In this document: piece after piece, positions 42,408 through 50,527 of the stretch | How positions within the stretch are numbered: the stretch's first letter is position 1 | Layout: every line of letters starts with the position of its first letter | Source of the DNA: Bradyrhizobium sp. Arg816 | GTDB taxonomy: Bacteria > Pseudomonadota > Alphaproteobacteria > Rhizobiales > Xanthobacteraceae | Direction of reading: 5' to 3' | DNA: 64,000 nucleotides | Assembly (NCBI RefSeq): GCF_029989365.1 | Contig: NZ_JAPRAQ010000009.1 | Span: 124,001-188,000, forward strand | Notes under the pieces: model-generated | What the model was told of the DNA's origin: nothing | Seen by the model: the letters and a program-made list of their open reading frames with translations, nothing else | Databases searched by the model: none | Translations under genes and position numbers: made by a program

Positions 42408-43751
42408 TCACTGTTCGCTCTTCGCGGCACGCTCCTTTCTGAACCGCTCTACTGTGTCCGCAATGGCCTCGTTGGGAGACACTGTCATCCTCATGTTTAC
42501 AGGAACGACGACTTCGCAATCGATTGGCTCGATAGCGTTGCACGTCAGTTCCGCGATGGCGTTACCGAAGACTTTGTAGAAGAAGGTCGCGTAGGCCCTC
42601 ACATCATTTTCGTCAGGATCGTTCTCGCCATGGACAAGTCCACCATCTTCAAGGTTCGTGTGTACGCGTCCGCTATTGTAGTCCAGAAAAAATACCAACA
42701 GGATTGTCCTTCGCTCATTGAGTAGAACAATTTTCACGACGCCTCTATCGAGCGCATCGACGTGCATGGTCATTCGCTCTAGACCCGGTATCGGTCCATC
42801 CGGCCACAAGCCGATGGAAACAATTCGGCCAACAAGGGCAGACACATCAGGAGGCGGATGATCTCCTCTTCTAAGAGCTTCCAAGGTTGCAGCGGGTAAC
42901 AGTGGGTCCCACGGTGCTAATCGATCTCGCGTCCGATGGAGAGTGCGTGCGGTTGGGACGCCCAGCTCATCGCGGATATAGATTCGAGCAAGCTCCTCGA
43001 TGATGACGAGGTCTGCGGACAAGCGCCTTCTGTCAGCGGGAATGTCGGGATCGACTATTTCGCCTTCGAGCGAGGCATGAGCTACCGCGCAACGTCCGCT
43101 CTCAAACAAATGGCTGGCTACATCGATGCCCGCAGCGCGCAATTCCACAACTCGGTTGGCCGCCCTGTCCGAGAGCTTGTCGATGTTCGCAGCAATCCAT
43201 CTGCCCCATACCCTTCCATCGCGAAACTGCGATTCGATTACCTTGTAAAAGCTCAGGAAGGCATAACTGTCGTGTACTTCATCGAGCCGCTTTCCTTCAC
43301 GCCAAAACGCAAGCGCTTTGCGGACATTATCGTCCTCGACAATCGGCAAGTGATTGCAGTTAAAGGATTTGGTGCCGGCAGTACCCATCGATGAGTAGAC
43401 GGTCCGGGGATCGCCATACAGGGCCGGATGGGTGCCATGTATGTAGCCTGAGACGTCAACGTAACCGTTCGCGAACCAGCTTAGGACAGAAGTAAATCTA
43501 TAGATTTTTGCTATCGCTGCATCGGCTCCGCCGGTGCCGGGATCGCAAGCAATGGTTATGCCGGGCGGAGACGGTTTGCCACTGCGTTCGCTTCCGCGCA
43601 GAAAGTACTCGTCGCCAGCATATTTGACACATACGTCGAGTGAAGGCCACGGAATGGACGAGGCGACCCCTGCCGTCAGCCAGCCTACACGACCCCGGAG
43701 CTTGCGATCTACGTCCTCACCGAAAGTGTGGGGGATGTATGGTGTTCTCAT
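42408..43751 (-). CDS. Accessory protein, possibly MauJ-like, function unknown
   Basis: A 447-residue protein. The central stretch KALAFWREGKRLDEVHDSYAFLSFYKVIESQF resembles proteins labelled methylamine utilisation MauJ, but no other mau gene is near, so that name would not imply a function. It also contains RCAVAHASLEGEIVDPDIPADRRRL, a possible metal- or nucleotide-binding region of unknown kind, and a C-terminal beta-rich part. Codon use is clearly less GC-biased than in neighbours, a sign of recent gain. It is coupled by a four-base overlap to the small exported protein gene upstream. Confidence 0.7.
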   Translation of the reverse strand: MRTPYIPHTFGEDVDRKLRGRVGWLTAGVASSIPWPSLDVCVKYAGDEYFLRGSERSGKPSPPGITIACDPGTGGADAAIAKIYRFTSVLSWFANGYVDVSGYIHGTHPALYGDPRTVYSSMGTAGTKSFNCNHLPIVEDDNVRKALAFWREGKRLDEVHDSYAFLSFYKVIESQFRDGRVWGRWIAANIDKLSDRAANRVVELRAAGIDVASHLFESGRCAVAHASLEGEIVDPDIPADRRRLSADLVIIEELARIYIRDELGVPTARTLHRTRDRLAPWDPLLPAATLEALRRGDHPPPDVSALVGRIVSIGLWPDGPIPGLERMTMHVDALDRGVVKIVLLNERRTILLVFFLDYNSGRVHTNLEDGGLVHGENDPDENDVRAYATFFYKVFGNAIAELTCNAIEPIDCEVVVPVNMRMTVSPNEAIADTVERFRKERAAKSEQ

Positions 43752-43993
43752 TGTCGTCTTCCGATAACGCGCCCACTTACATCGTACAGTGTCGTCGCAT
43801 TGCTATTGCTGCTCTCGCGGCCGATCACCTTGCCTCGCGCATCATAGATCGTGGTCGTACCTTGACTATCGGTCGATGACGTGCCGCCGCTTCGCCCGGA
43901 GAGGTCGAAGTAGCGTTTCGATTGCGACGACTGCGCCGACGTCACGCCGGTGAGCATTGGGATTATCAGAAAAGCGAGCAGGGTCTTGGGCAT
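43748..43993 (-). CDS. Small exported protein with two repeats
   Basis: An 81-residue protein with a signal peptide (MPKTLLAFLIIPMLTGVTSAQ). The mature part, rich in Ser, Thr and Gly, holds two copies of a short repeat: TTTIYDARGKVIGRES and ATTLYDVSGRVIGRRQ. These resemble the single YD/RHS-like or beta-hairpin motifs of exported proteins. The last base group overlaps the start of the next gene (ATGA). The ribosome site is weak. The family is unknown. It is part of the lower-GC accessory patch. Confidence 0.6.
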   Translation of the reverse strand: MPKTLLAFLIIPMLTGVTSAQSSQSKRYFDLSGRSGGTSSTDSQGTTTIYDARGKVIGRESSNSNATTLYDVSGRVIGRRQ

Positions 43994-44122
43994 CAGGTGA
44001 AATCGCCGGTAAATCGTGGGGAACGACCCCCAATCCCTTGAAACGGAGGGCTTTCCGCGCCACCTTGCGCGACCCTGACGGCTTCGGCCTAATGGGGGTA
44101 GTGATCCCCGAATCAAACATGG

Positions 44123-44160
44123 AAAAGCCGAGCACACTTTGGACGGCGGGCTCGGCTTTC
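44123..44160. terminator. Hairpin with A/T flanks, likely terminator
   Basis: AAAGCCGAGC at 44124-44133 is inverted as GCTCGGCTTT at 44150-44159 around a 16-base loop. The loop is longer than usual and only three T residues close the stem, so it may be a leader hairpin of the gene at 44219 rather than a true terminator. Confidence 0.4.
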
Positions 44161-44218
44161 CGTGGCGTTTCTCACAGGAGATGCTTTCGCATGTCCGTAA
44201 CCACGAGGAGACCCTAGC

Positions 44219-44437
44219 GTGACTAGTCCGGTCGTTCAAGACAACCAACCCCGCAAGACCAAGTTCACATTCGAAGAAGCTGTTGACGTCTGGCTGCGCC
44301 GCTGGTGCGGGCAGTTTCAGCATGAGATCGCAGCCGCGTATGTGATCAACCCGCGTGCAGTGAATCAAGTCCTCAAGGGGATCACTCACGTCGGTAGCGA
44401 GCAAGAGGCCGCAAGGCGCGTAGGCCGCACGGCATAG
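44219..44437 (+). CDS. Small HTH-like DNA-binding protein
   Basis: A 72-residue protein with a GTG start and a GAGGAG site nine bases upstream. The core FTFEEAVDVWLRRWCGQFQHEIAAAYVINPRAVNQVLKG has the helix-turn-helix spacing QHEIAAAYVINPRAVNQVL, as in small phage- and plasmid-type HTH proteins that occur widely in Bradyrhizobium. The tail is basic and ends SEQEAARRVGRTA. It may regulate nearby accessory genes. It lies in the same lower-GC patch as the MauJ-like gene, in opposite orientation. Confidence 0.6.
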   Translation: MTSPVVQDNQPRKTKFTFEEAVDVWLRRWCGQFQHEIAAAYVINPRAVNQVLKGITHVGSEQEAARRVGRTA

Positions 44438-44711
44438 TTATCGCGACCCGGCGGGCGGCTTCGGCCGCTCGCCATCGCTCTACGTGACGAGCAGCAGGAA
44501 TCAGCTGCAAGGGACGCAGGACGGACGCAGATTCCGGCTTCTGCAATCCCTTTAACGGGGTAGATAGAACCTCATTCTCTCACAAGGGGAGAAGGGGAGG
44601 CGGCTTCGCCGTGCCCCGGAATGACGGGGGAGTTCAGCCCGTTTCCCCTTGAGACCCGCCGCGATTCGTGCGACCTCCGCCCCCAGCAAAACCCCTCATT
44701 TCGAGCCTTCG
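44438..44711. other. Gene-free region before purD
   Basis: About 270 bases with no supported gene. It contains a short remnant of repeat-like sequence (GTGCCCCGGAATGACGGG) near 44610. The purD promoter must be here, but no clear boxes were found. Confidence 0.35.
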
Positions 44712-45995
44712 ATGCACATTCTCCTGCTCGGTTCCGGCGGCCGCGAACATGCCCTGGCGTGGAAGATCGCAGCCTCCCCCCTGGTGACCAAATTCTGGTG
44801 CGCGCCCGGCAATGCCGGCATCGCGCGGGAGGCGGAATGCGTGGCGCTCGATGTCGCCGACCATGCCGCCGTGATCGACTTCTGCAAGACGAATGCGGTC
44901 GAGCTGGTGGTGGTCGGTCCGGAGACGCCGCTCGCCGCCGGCATCGTCGACGAGCTCACCGCCGCCGGCATCAAGGCGTTCGGGCCGAGCGGGGTGGCTG
45001 CGCAGCTCGAAAGCTCCAAGGGGTTCACCAAGGCGCTGTGCACCGAATTCGGCATTCCGACCGGCGCCTACAAGCGCTTCACCAACGCCAATGATGCGCG
45101 TGCTTACGTCCAGAGCCAGGGTGCGCCGATCGTGGTCAAGGCCGACGGCCTTGCCGCCGGCAAGGGCGTCGTGGTCGCCAAGACCGTGCGCGAGGCCGAG
45201 GACGCCATCGCCATGATGTTCGAGGGCGCCTTTGGCGAAGCCGGCGCCGAGGTCGTGATCGAGGAATTTCTGCCGGGCCGCGAGATCAGCTTCTTCGCGC
45301 TGTGCGACGGCGAGACCGCCATTCCGCTCGCTTCCGCGCAGGACCACAAGCGGGTGTTCGACCACGATCTCGGCCCGAACACCGGCGGCATGGGCGCCTA
45401 TTCGCCGACGCCGCTGGTGACGCCGGCGATCCACGACGCGATCATGGCCAAGATCATTCTGCCGACGGTCGCCGGCATGAAGCAGCGCGGCACGCCGTTC
45501 CGCGGCATCCTTTACGCCGGGATTATGCTGACGACGCAGGGCCCAAAACTGTTCGAGTTCAACGTGCGCTTCGGCGATCCCGAGTGCCAGGTGCTGATGC
45601 TGCGCATGATGTCTGACATCGTGCCGGCGTTCATCGCCGCCTGCGACGGGGAGCTGAAGCATTTTGATCTGCGCTGGTATCCGGAATCCGCGCTCACCGT
45701 GGTGATGGCCGCGAAGGGCTATCCCGGCGACTATCAGAAGGGCACGCGCATCGAGGGCCTCGATGACGCCTCAGAGGTCGAGACCGCCGAGATCTTCCAT
45801 GCGGGCACGGTTGAGAAGGACGGCGCGATCCTCGCCAATGGCGGCCGCGTGCTCAATGTCTGCGCGCTAGGTGCGACCGTGACGGAGGCGCAGAGCCGCG
45901 CCTATCAGGCCGTCGACCGCATCAACTGGCCGGAAGGCTTCTGCCGCCGCGACATCGGCTGGCAGGCGGTGGAAGCCGAGAAGGCCCGGGGCTGA
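44712..45995 (+). CDS. purD: Phosphoribosylamine-glycine ligase PurD
   Basis: A 427-residue ATP-grasp enzyme of purine synthesis that joins phosphoribosylamine and glycine. Landmarks: MHILLLGSGGREHALAWKIA at the N-terminus, VVVGPETPLAAGIVDEL, the ATP-grasp part APIVVKADGLAAGKGVVVAKTVREA, VVIEEFLPGREISFFALCDGETAIPLASAQDHKRVFDHDLGPNTGGMGAYSPTPL, and FEFNVRFGDPECQVLM (metal-binding). It is full length, a single gene, and starts at ATG 44712, the position expected for the family. Confidence 0.97.
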   Translation: MHILLLGSGGREHALAWKIAASPLVTKFWCAPGNAGIAREAECVALDVADHAAVIDFCKTNAVELVVVGPETPLAAGIVDELTAAGIKAFGPSGVAAQLESSKGFTKALCTEFGIPTGAYKRFTNANDARAYVQSQGAPIVVKADGLAAGKGVVVAKTVREAEDAIAMMFEGAFGEAGAEVVIEEFLPGREISFFALCDGETAIPLASAQDHKRVFDHDLGPNTGGMGAYSPTPLVTPAIHDAIMAKIILPTVAGMKQRGTPFRGILYAGIMLTTQGPKLFEFNVRFGDPECQVLMLRMMSDIVPAFIAACDGELKHFDLRWYPESALTVVMAAKGYPGDYQKGTRIEGLDDASEVETAEIFHAGTVEKDGAILANGGRVLNVCALGATVTEAQSRAYQAVDRINWPEGFCRRDIGWQAVEAEKARG

Positions 45996-46139
45996 CAGCG
46001 TTTTTTTGGCTCGGCGCGCGATTTTCGGCTGCTCCCGCGGCTTTCCAAAATTTCTCAAGAAGGACTTGAACTTAGCTACTGTGCATGGGGTTGTTTTCGA
46101 CATTTTTGTCTGAGGCGGCCCAGGACTGACCAGATAAGG

Positions 46140-47051
46140 ATGCCGAAGATGTCCGATCTCGCCGACCTCTACCCCGGCTTCGCCTCCGAATGGATCAACA
46201 CCTCCTTGGGCCGCATCTTCGCCCGCGTCGGCGGCAAGGGCCCGCCGCTGCTGTTGCTGCACGGCTTCTCCGAGACCAACGTGATGTGGCATCGCGTGGC
46301 GCCGCAGCTCGCGGACCAGTTCACGCTGATCATCGCCGATCTGCCGGGCTATGGCTGGTCCGACATGCCCGAGAGCGATGCGCTGCACGTCCCCTACAGC
46401 AAGCGCGCGATGGCCAAGGCCATGGTGGAAGCGATGGAGCAGCTCGGCCACGTCCACTTCGCGCTCGCCGGCCACGACCGCGGTGGCCGGGTGTCGTATC
46501 GGCTGGCGCTCGACCATCCCGGCCGGCTGTCGAAGCTCGCGGTGCTCGATATCCTGCCGACCTATAATTACTGGGAGCGGATGAACCGCGCCTATGCGTT
46601 GAAGATCTATCACTGGACCTTCCTGGCGCAGCCCGCGCCGCTGCCGGAGACGCTGATCTCGGGCAATGGCGAGTTCTTCCTGCGCTTCAAAATGGCGAGC
46701 CAGACCAAGTCGAAGACGCTGGACGCCATCGACCCGCGTGCACTCGAACATTACATCGCCCCGTTCCGCGATCCCGCCCGCGTGCATGCGATGTGCGAGG
46801 ACTACCGCGCCGGCGCCTATTTCGATTACGACCTCGACAAGGGCGATTTCGAAGCCGGCAAGAAGATCACGGTGCCGATGCTGGCGCTGTGGGGTGGCGC
46901 AGGCATCGCCCAGGCCGCCGCGACGCCGCTCGATATTTGGAAGCAATGGGCGACCAACGTCGACGGCATGCCGGTGGACTCCGGCCATTTCCTCACCGAA
47001 GAGAACCCGGACGTCACCGCAAAGGCGCTGCGCGAGTTCTTCGCAGGCTGA
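46140..47051 (+). CDS. Alpha/beta hydrolase of the haloacetate dehalogenase type
   Basis: A 303-residue hydrolase. PLLLLHGFSETNVMWHRVAPQLAD, LIIADLPGYGWSDMP, and the elbow FALAGHDRGGRVSYRLALDHP place an Asp (GHDRG) at the nucleophile, the mark of fluoroacetate/haloacetate dehalogenases and epoxide hydrolases. The end has PMLALWGG and MPVDSGHFLTEE (His). It may cleave C-halogen or ester/epoxide bonds; the exact substrate is not clear. The start may be ATG 46140 or 46149; AAGGA suits the second slightly better. A single gene that ends before repeat family A. Confidence 0.88.
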   Translation: MPKMSDLADLYPGFASEWINTSLGRIFARVGGKGPPLLLLHGFSETNVMWHRVAPQLADQFTLIIADLPGYGWSDMPESDALHVPYSKRAMAKAMVEAMEQLGHVHFALAGHDRGGRVSYRLALDHPGRLSKLAVLDILPTYNYWERMNRAYALKIYHWTFLAQPAPLPETLISGNGEFFLRFKMASQTKSKTLDAIDPRALEHYIAPFRDPARVHAMCEDYRAGAYFDYDLDKGDFEAGKKITVPMLALWGGAGIAQAAATPLDIWKQWATNVDGMPVDSGHFLTEENPDVTAKALREFFAG

Positions 47052-47076
47052 ACTACGCTGTCGCGACACACACAAC

Positions 47077-47178
47077 TGTCATCGCCCGGCTTGACCGGGC
47101 GATCCAGTACTCCGAGACGGTGGGGGTTGATCGATAGGCCGCGGCGTACTGGATGCCCCGCCTTCGCGGGGCATGACG
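47077..47178. repeat. Dispersed repeat family A, intact copy
   Basis: TGTCATCGCCCGGCTTGACC begins it, then GGGCGATCCAGTACTCC and GGCGTACTGGATGCCCCG form the inverted core (CCAGTAC and GTACTGG), and it ends GGGGCATGACGG. This copy is uninterrupted and allowed the IS insertion site at 37266/38536 to be read. Confidence 0.9.
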
Positions 47179-47193
47179 GCGGAATATGTGAAT

Positions 47194-47652
47194 CTACCGC
47201 CGCTCCCGAAAGAAGTCCTTGAGCAGCCGCGCCGCCTCGCTCTCGCCGACCCCGGAATAGACATCCGGCGCATGATGGCAGGTGGGGGAAGCGAAGAACC
47301 GCACGCCGGACTCGACTGCGCCGCCCTTGGGATCGGCGGCGCCGTAATAGAGCCGCCTCACCCTTGCAAAGGAGATCGCGCCCGCACACATGGTGCAGGG
47401 CTCCAGCGTCACGTAGAGGTCGCAGTCGACCAGGCGCTCGCTGCCGATCTTTTTGGCGGCCTCGCGCAGCGCAATGATCTCGGCATGGGCGGTCGGGTCG
47501 TAATCGGTCAGCGTCCGGTTCGCCGCGGTCGCGATCACCTCGTAATTGCGGACCACGACGCATCCGATCGGAACTTCGCCCGCCTTTCCGGCATTTTCGG
47601 CCGTTTTGAGCGCCAAATCCATGAAAGAGGGGGCTTTCAAGCCTCGTATCAT
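47194..47652 (-). CDS. tadA: tRNA adenosine(34) deaminase TadA
   Basis: A 152-residue zinc deaminase that converts A34 of arginine tRNA to inosine. Landmarks: GKAGEVPIGCVVVRNYEVIATAANRTLTDYDPTAHAEIIALREA (HAE: zinc ligand and proton shuttle), then VTLEPCTMCAGAISFARVRRLYYGA (PCxxC zinc ligands), and GLxF-type C-terminal helix ARLLKDFFRERR. The start is unclear: ATG 47652 or 47622 give 152 or 142 residues; the frame is open upstream to 47751, but those residues are not typical. Confidence 0.93.
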   Translation of the reverse strand: MIRGLKAPSFMDLALKTAENAGKAGEVPIGCVVVRNYEVIATAANRTLTDYDPTAHAEIIALREAAKKIGSERLVDCDLYVTLEPCTMCAGAISFARVRRLYYGAADPKGGAVESGVRFFASPTCHHAPDVYSGVGESEAARLLKDFFRERR

Positions 47653-47770
47653 CGCCAGAAACCTGCTAGTAGCTCCGCCTTCAGCAAGAGTGAATACCGG
47701 ATTTGCCTGAGCATGCGGCTCGAAGCGAGCGCGCATAATGCTTCTGGCCACCCCCTAAGTGAGATTATTC

Positions 47771-49861
47771 ATGCCTCGCGACAGCGACAAAGACAACGAT
47801 TCCCGCGGCCGGCGTGATCGAGGCCCGGGCAGGGGTGGCCCGCCCAAGGGCCGGTCCGGCAAGCCGCGCGGCCCCGAGAAGAAATTCGCCAAGCGCGGCT
47901 CTGAGGGCGGGGGCGACAGCCGCCCGCCTCGCGGCGACCGCGACAGCCGTCCGTTCCGCCGCCGCGAGGAGGGCGATGCCCCGCGCCGCGATTTTAGCGA
48001 CCGTCCGAAATTCAAGCGCGACGACCGTGGTGGTGAGGAGCGCGGCGAGCGCAGCTTCAAGCCGCGCGGCGACCGCCCGTTCTCCGATCGCGGCGCGCGC
48101 GATGGCGAGAAGCGGCCGTTCAAGCCGCGCGGTGATCGCCCGTCCTATGGCCGAGACGACCGTCCGCCGCGCAGCCGGGATCGCGACGATTCCCGTCCCG
48201 CCGGCCGATTCGGTGACAAGAAGTTCGGCGACAAGCGGCCGTATGCGCCGCGTGGCGACCGCCCGGAACGCAAGTTCGACGGCGAGCGGAAGTTTTCGAG
48301 GGGGGCACCGGATCGCAGCGATCGTCCGCGCGATCGTGGCGAGCGCAGCGATTCAAAGCCTTGGCAGAAGCGCGACGCGGGTCCGCGAGGCGATCGTCCG
48401 CCGCGTAAGGATTTTGGCAAGGGTCCGCGCAAGGATTTCGGCGGCCGTGACCGCAGCGAAGACAAGCCTTGGCAGAAGCGCGACGATCGGCAGGGTGGCG
48501 GCGATGACCGTCCGCGTTTCTCGCGTTCGCGCGACGATCGCGCGTCCGGCGATCGTCCGTTCCGCGATCGGCCGAAGTTCGATCGGCCCAAATTTGATCG
48601 CTCGCGCGACGATCGTCCCAAATTCGATCGGCCCCGTCGTGACAGCGATGGCGAACGCGGCGGTGACCGCCCGAAATTCAATCGTCCGCGCGAGCGCAGC
48701 GAAGGCCGCTCCGACTGGCACGAGCATCCGCGCAGCGAAGGTCGCTTCGGCGACCGTCCGCGCCGTGAAAACGAGGATGAGAGCAGGATCTTCGAGAAGC
48801 GCCCCGCTTTCGGTGGCCGCGGCGCCTATCGGGACCGTGATCGGGATTTCGAGGGCCGTCCGCGCCGTGACGAAGCACCGAAGCCGAAGAAGGCCGGCGA
48901 GCGTATCGCAAAAGTGCTGTCGCGAGCGGGCCTCGCCTCGCGCCGCGATGCCGAGGAGATGGTCACGCAGGGGCGCGTCGCCGTCAACGGCCGCGTCATC
49001 AATTCGCCGGCGCTCGACATCACCTCGAACGATGTCGTCACTGTCGACGGCAAGCCGTTGCCGGAGCGCGAGCGCACGCGGCTGTTCCTCTATCACAAGC
49101 CGCGCGGCCTGATGACGACGCATGACGACCCCGAGGGCCGTCCGACCGTGTTCGACAATCTGCCCGAAGGCCTGCCGCGGCTGATCTCGATCGGCCGGCT
49201 CGACTTCAACACCGAAGGCCTGCTGCTGCTCACCAACGACGGCGGGCTCGCGCGCACGCTCGAGTTGCCGGACACCGGCTGGCTGCGCCGCTACCGCGTC
49301 CGCGCCCATGGCGACGTCACCCAGGCGCAGCTCGACGAATTGAAGAACGGCATCGAGGTCGAGGGCGTCAAATACGGTCCGATCGAGGCGACGCTGGAGC
49401 GCGACCAGGGTGCCAATGTCTGGCTGGTGTTCGCGATCCGCGAAGGCAAGAACCGCGAGGTGCGCAACGTCTGCGCCCATCTCGGGCTCGAGGTGAACCG
49501 GCTGATCCGCGTGTCCTACGGGCCGTTCCAGCTCGGCGAGGTTCCCGAAGGCCAGGTCGAGGAGATCAAGTCGCGCGTGCTGCGTGATCAGCTCGGCGAC
49601 AAGGTGATCGAGAAGTCGGGCGCGCAGTTCGACGTGCCGAAGAAATCGTCTTCACCCGACGGCGAAGTGCCTCGCGAGAAGAAGCCTGCCAGCAAGCGTG
49701 ACGTGATCAACGATCGCAAGGGCCGTCGTGTCCTGGTACAGCGCACCGGCAGCGAGGAGGCACGCGAGCGCAACGAGTCCGAGGCCAACGGCTACGGCCC
49801 GCCGCGCCGCCCCAAGCGCGGCTATCACGGCAAGCGCGATCTGACGCCGCGGGAGGACTAA
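47771..49861 (+). CDS. rluB: Pseudouridine synthase RluB with long Arg/Asp-rich N-terminal domain
   Basis: A 696-residue protein. Residues 1 to about 375 are low complexity, rich in Arg, Asp, Gly, Pro and Phe (RDDRPKFDRPK, GDRPFRDR, DRGARDG), highly charged and repetitive. From about 378: an S4 RNA-binding domain (RIAKVLSRAGLASRRDAEEMVTQGRVAVNG), then the catalytic domain with ISIGRLDFNTEGLLLLTNDGGLA (catalytic Asp), YRVRAHG and EGKNREVRNVCAHLGLEVNRLIRV. A basic tail ends it. It makes pseudouridine 2605 of 23S rRNA in E. coli. E. coli RluB is about 290 residues, so the head more than doubles it. Start ATG 47771. Confidence 0.93.
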   Translation: MPRDSDKDNDSRGRRDRGPGRGGPPKGRSGKPRGPEKKFAKRGSEGGGDSRPPRGDRDSRPFRRREEGDAPRRDFSDRPKFKRDDRGGEERGERSFKPRGDRPFSDRGARDGEKRPFKPRGDRPSYGRDDRPPRSRDRDDSRPAGRFGDKKFGDKRPYAPRGDRPERKFDGERKFSRGAPDRSDRPRDRGERSDSKPWQKRDAGPRGDRPPRKDFGKGPRKDFGGRDRSEDKPWQKRDDRQGGGDDRPRFSRSRDDRASGDRPFRDRPKFDRPKFDRSRDDRPKFDRPRRDSDGERGGDRPKFNRPRERSEGRSDWHEHPRSEGRFGDRPRRENEDESRIFEKRPAFGGRGAYRDRDRDFEGRPRRDEAPKPKKAGERIAKVLSRAGLASRRDAEEMVTQGRVAVNGRVINSPALDITSNDVVTVDGKPLPERERTRLFLYHKPRGLMTTHDDPEGRPTVFDNLPEGLPRLISIGRLDFNTEGLLLLTNDGGLARTLELPDTGWLRRYRVRAHGDVTQAQLDELKNGIEVEGVKYGPIEATLERDQGANVWLVFAIREGKNREVRNVCAHLGLEVNRLIRVSYGPFQLGEVPEGQVEEIKSRVLRDQLGDKVIEKSGAQFDVPKKSSSPDGEVPREKKPASKRDVINDRKGRRVLVQRTGSEEARERNESEANGYGPPRRPKRGYHGKRDLTPRED

Positions 49862-50416
49862 TTGCGCGTCGTCGGCGGTCGTTTGAAGGGGCGCAATCTC
49901 GCCTCACCGTCCTCGCGCGACATCCGCCCCACGGCGGACCGCTTACGCGAGTCAGTATTCAACATTCTCGTGCACGCCTATGACGATCCGATTGCGGATG
50001 CGCGCGTGCTCGATCTCTTCGCCGGCACCGGCGCGCTTGGCATCGAGGCGTCCTCGCGCGGCGCAAAGTTCACGCTGTTCGTCGACAACGGCGCGGAAGC
50101 GCGCGCGCTGCTGCGCAACAATGTTGAGACGCTCGGCCTTGGCGGCGTGACCAAGGTCTATCGCCGCGATGCCACCGATCTCGGCCCTGCGCATCCCGTC
50201 GAGCCATTCTCGCTGGTGTTCCTCGATCCGCCCTATGGCAAGGGATTTGCGGAGAAGGCGCTTGCGAGCTTGCGCGATGGTGGCTGGCTCACACCGGGTG
50301 CGCTGCTCGTGGTCGAAGAGGCGAAGGCTGCGCAGTTTGCGACGCCGGAAGGTTTCGAGGAATTGGAGCGGCGGGCTTACGATGACACGGAGTTCGTGTT
50401 TTTGAAGAAGCCGTAG
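49862..50416 (+). CDS. rsmD: 16S rRNA (guanine(966)-N(2))-methyltransferase RsmD
   Basis: A 184-residue SAM-dependent methyltransferase that modifies G966 of 16S rRNA. Landmarks: LRVVGGRLKGRNL at the start, DIRPTADRLRESVFNIL, VLDLFAGTGALGIEASSRGA (motif I) and LVFLDPPYGKG (DPPY, motif IV). The TTG start at 49862 is directly after the rluB stop with GGGAGGA upstream. Together with rluB it forms a small rRNA modification operon. It ends 11 bases before repeat family D. Confidence 0.93.
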   Translation: MRVVGGRLKGRNLASPSSRDIRPTADRLRESVFNILVHAYDDPIADARVLDLFAGTGALGIEASSRGAKFTLFVDNGAEARALLRNNVETLGLGGVTKVYRRDATDLGPAHPVEPFSLVFLDPPYGKGFAEKALASLRDGGWLTPGALLVVEEAKAAQFATPEGFEELERRAYDDTEFVFLKKP

Positions 50417-50426
50417 TCTCGCTGCC

Positions 50427-50517
50427 GTAGGGTGGGCAAAGCGAAGCGTGCCCACCACTTCTATCGCAATCGTGGAAAGATGGTGGGCACGGCGCGTTGC
50501 GCCTTTGCCCACCCTAC
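50427..50517. repeat. Dispersed repeat family D, second copy
   Basis: GTAGGGTGGGC at the left and GCCCACCCTAC at the right are the perfect inverted ends, as at 27054-27147, and the middle has GCCCACCA and TGGTGGGC. It separates rsmD from the convergent mutL and may serve as a joint terminator-like structure. Confidence 0.88.
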
Positions 50518-50527
50518 GACACCGGCC

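Noticed and set aside
42408..43751. Naming the accessory gene mauJ
   Set aside because: Only one stretch resembles proteins with that label and no other methylamine gene is near, so a symbol would mislead.
44123..44160. Treating the hairpin as a certain terminator
   Set aside because: The loop is 16 bases and only three T residues follow, so it is listed with low confidence.
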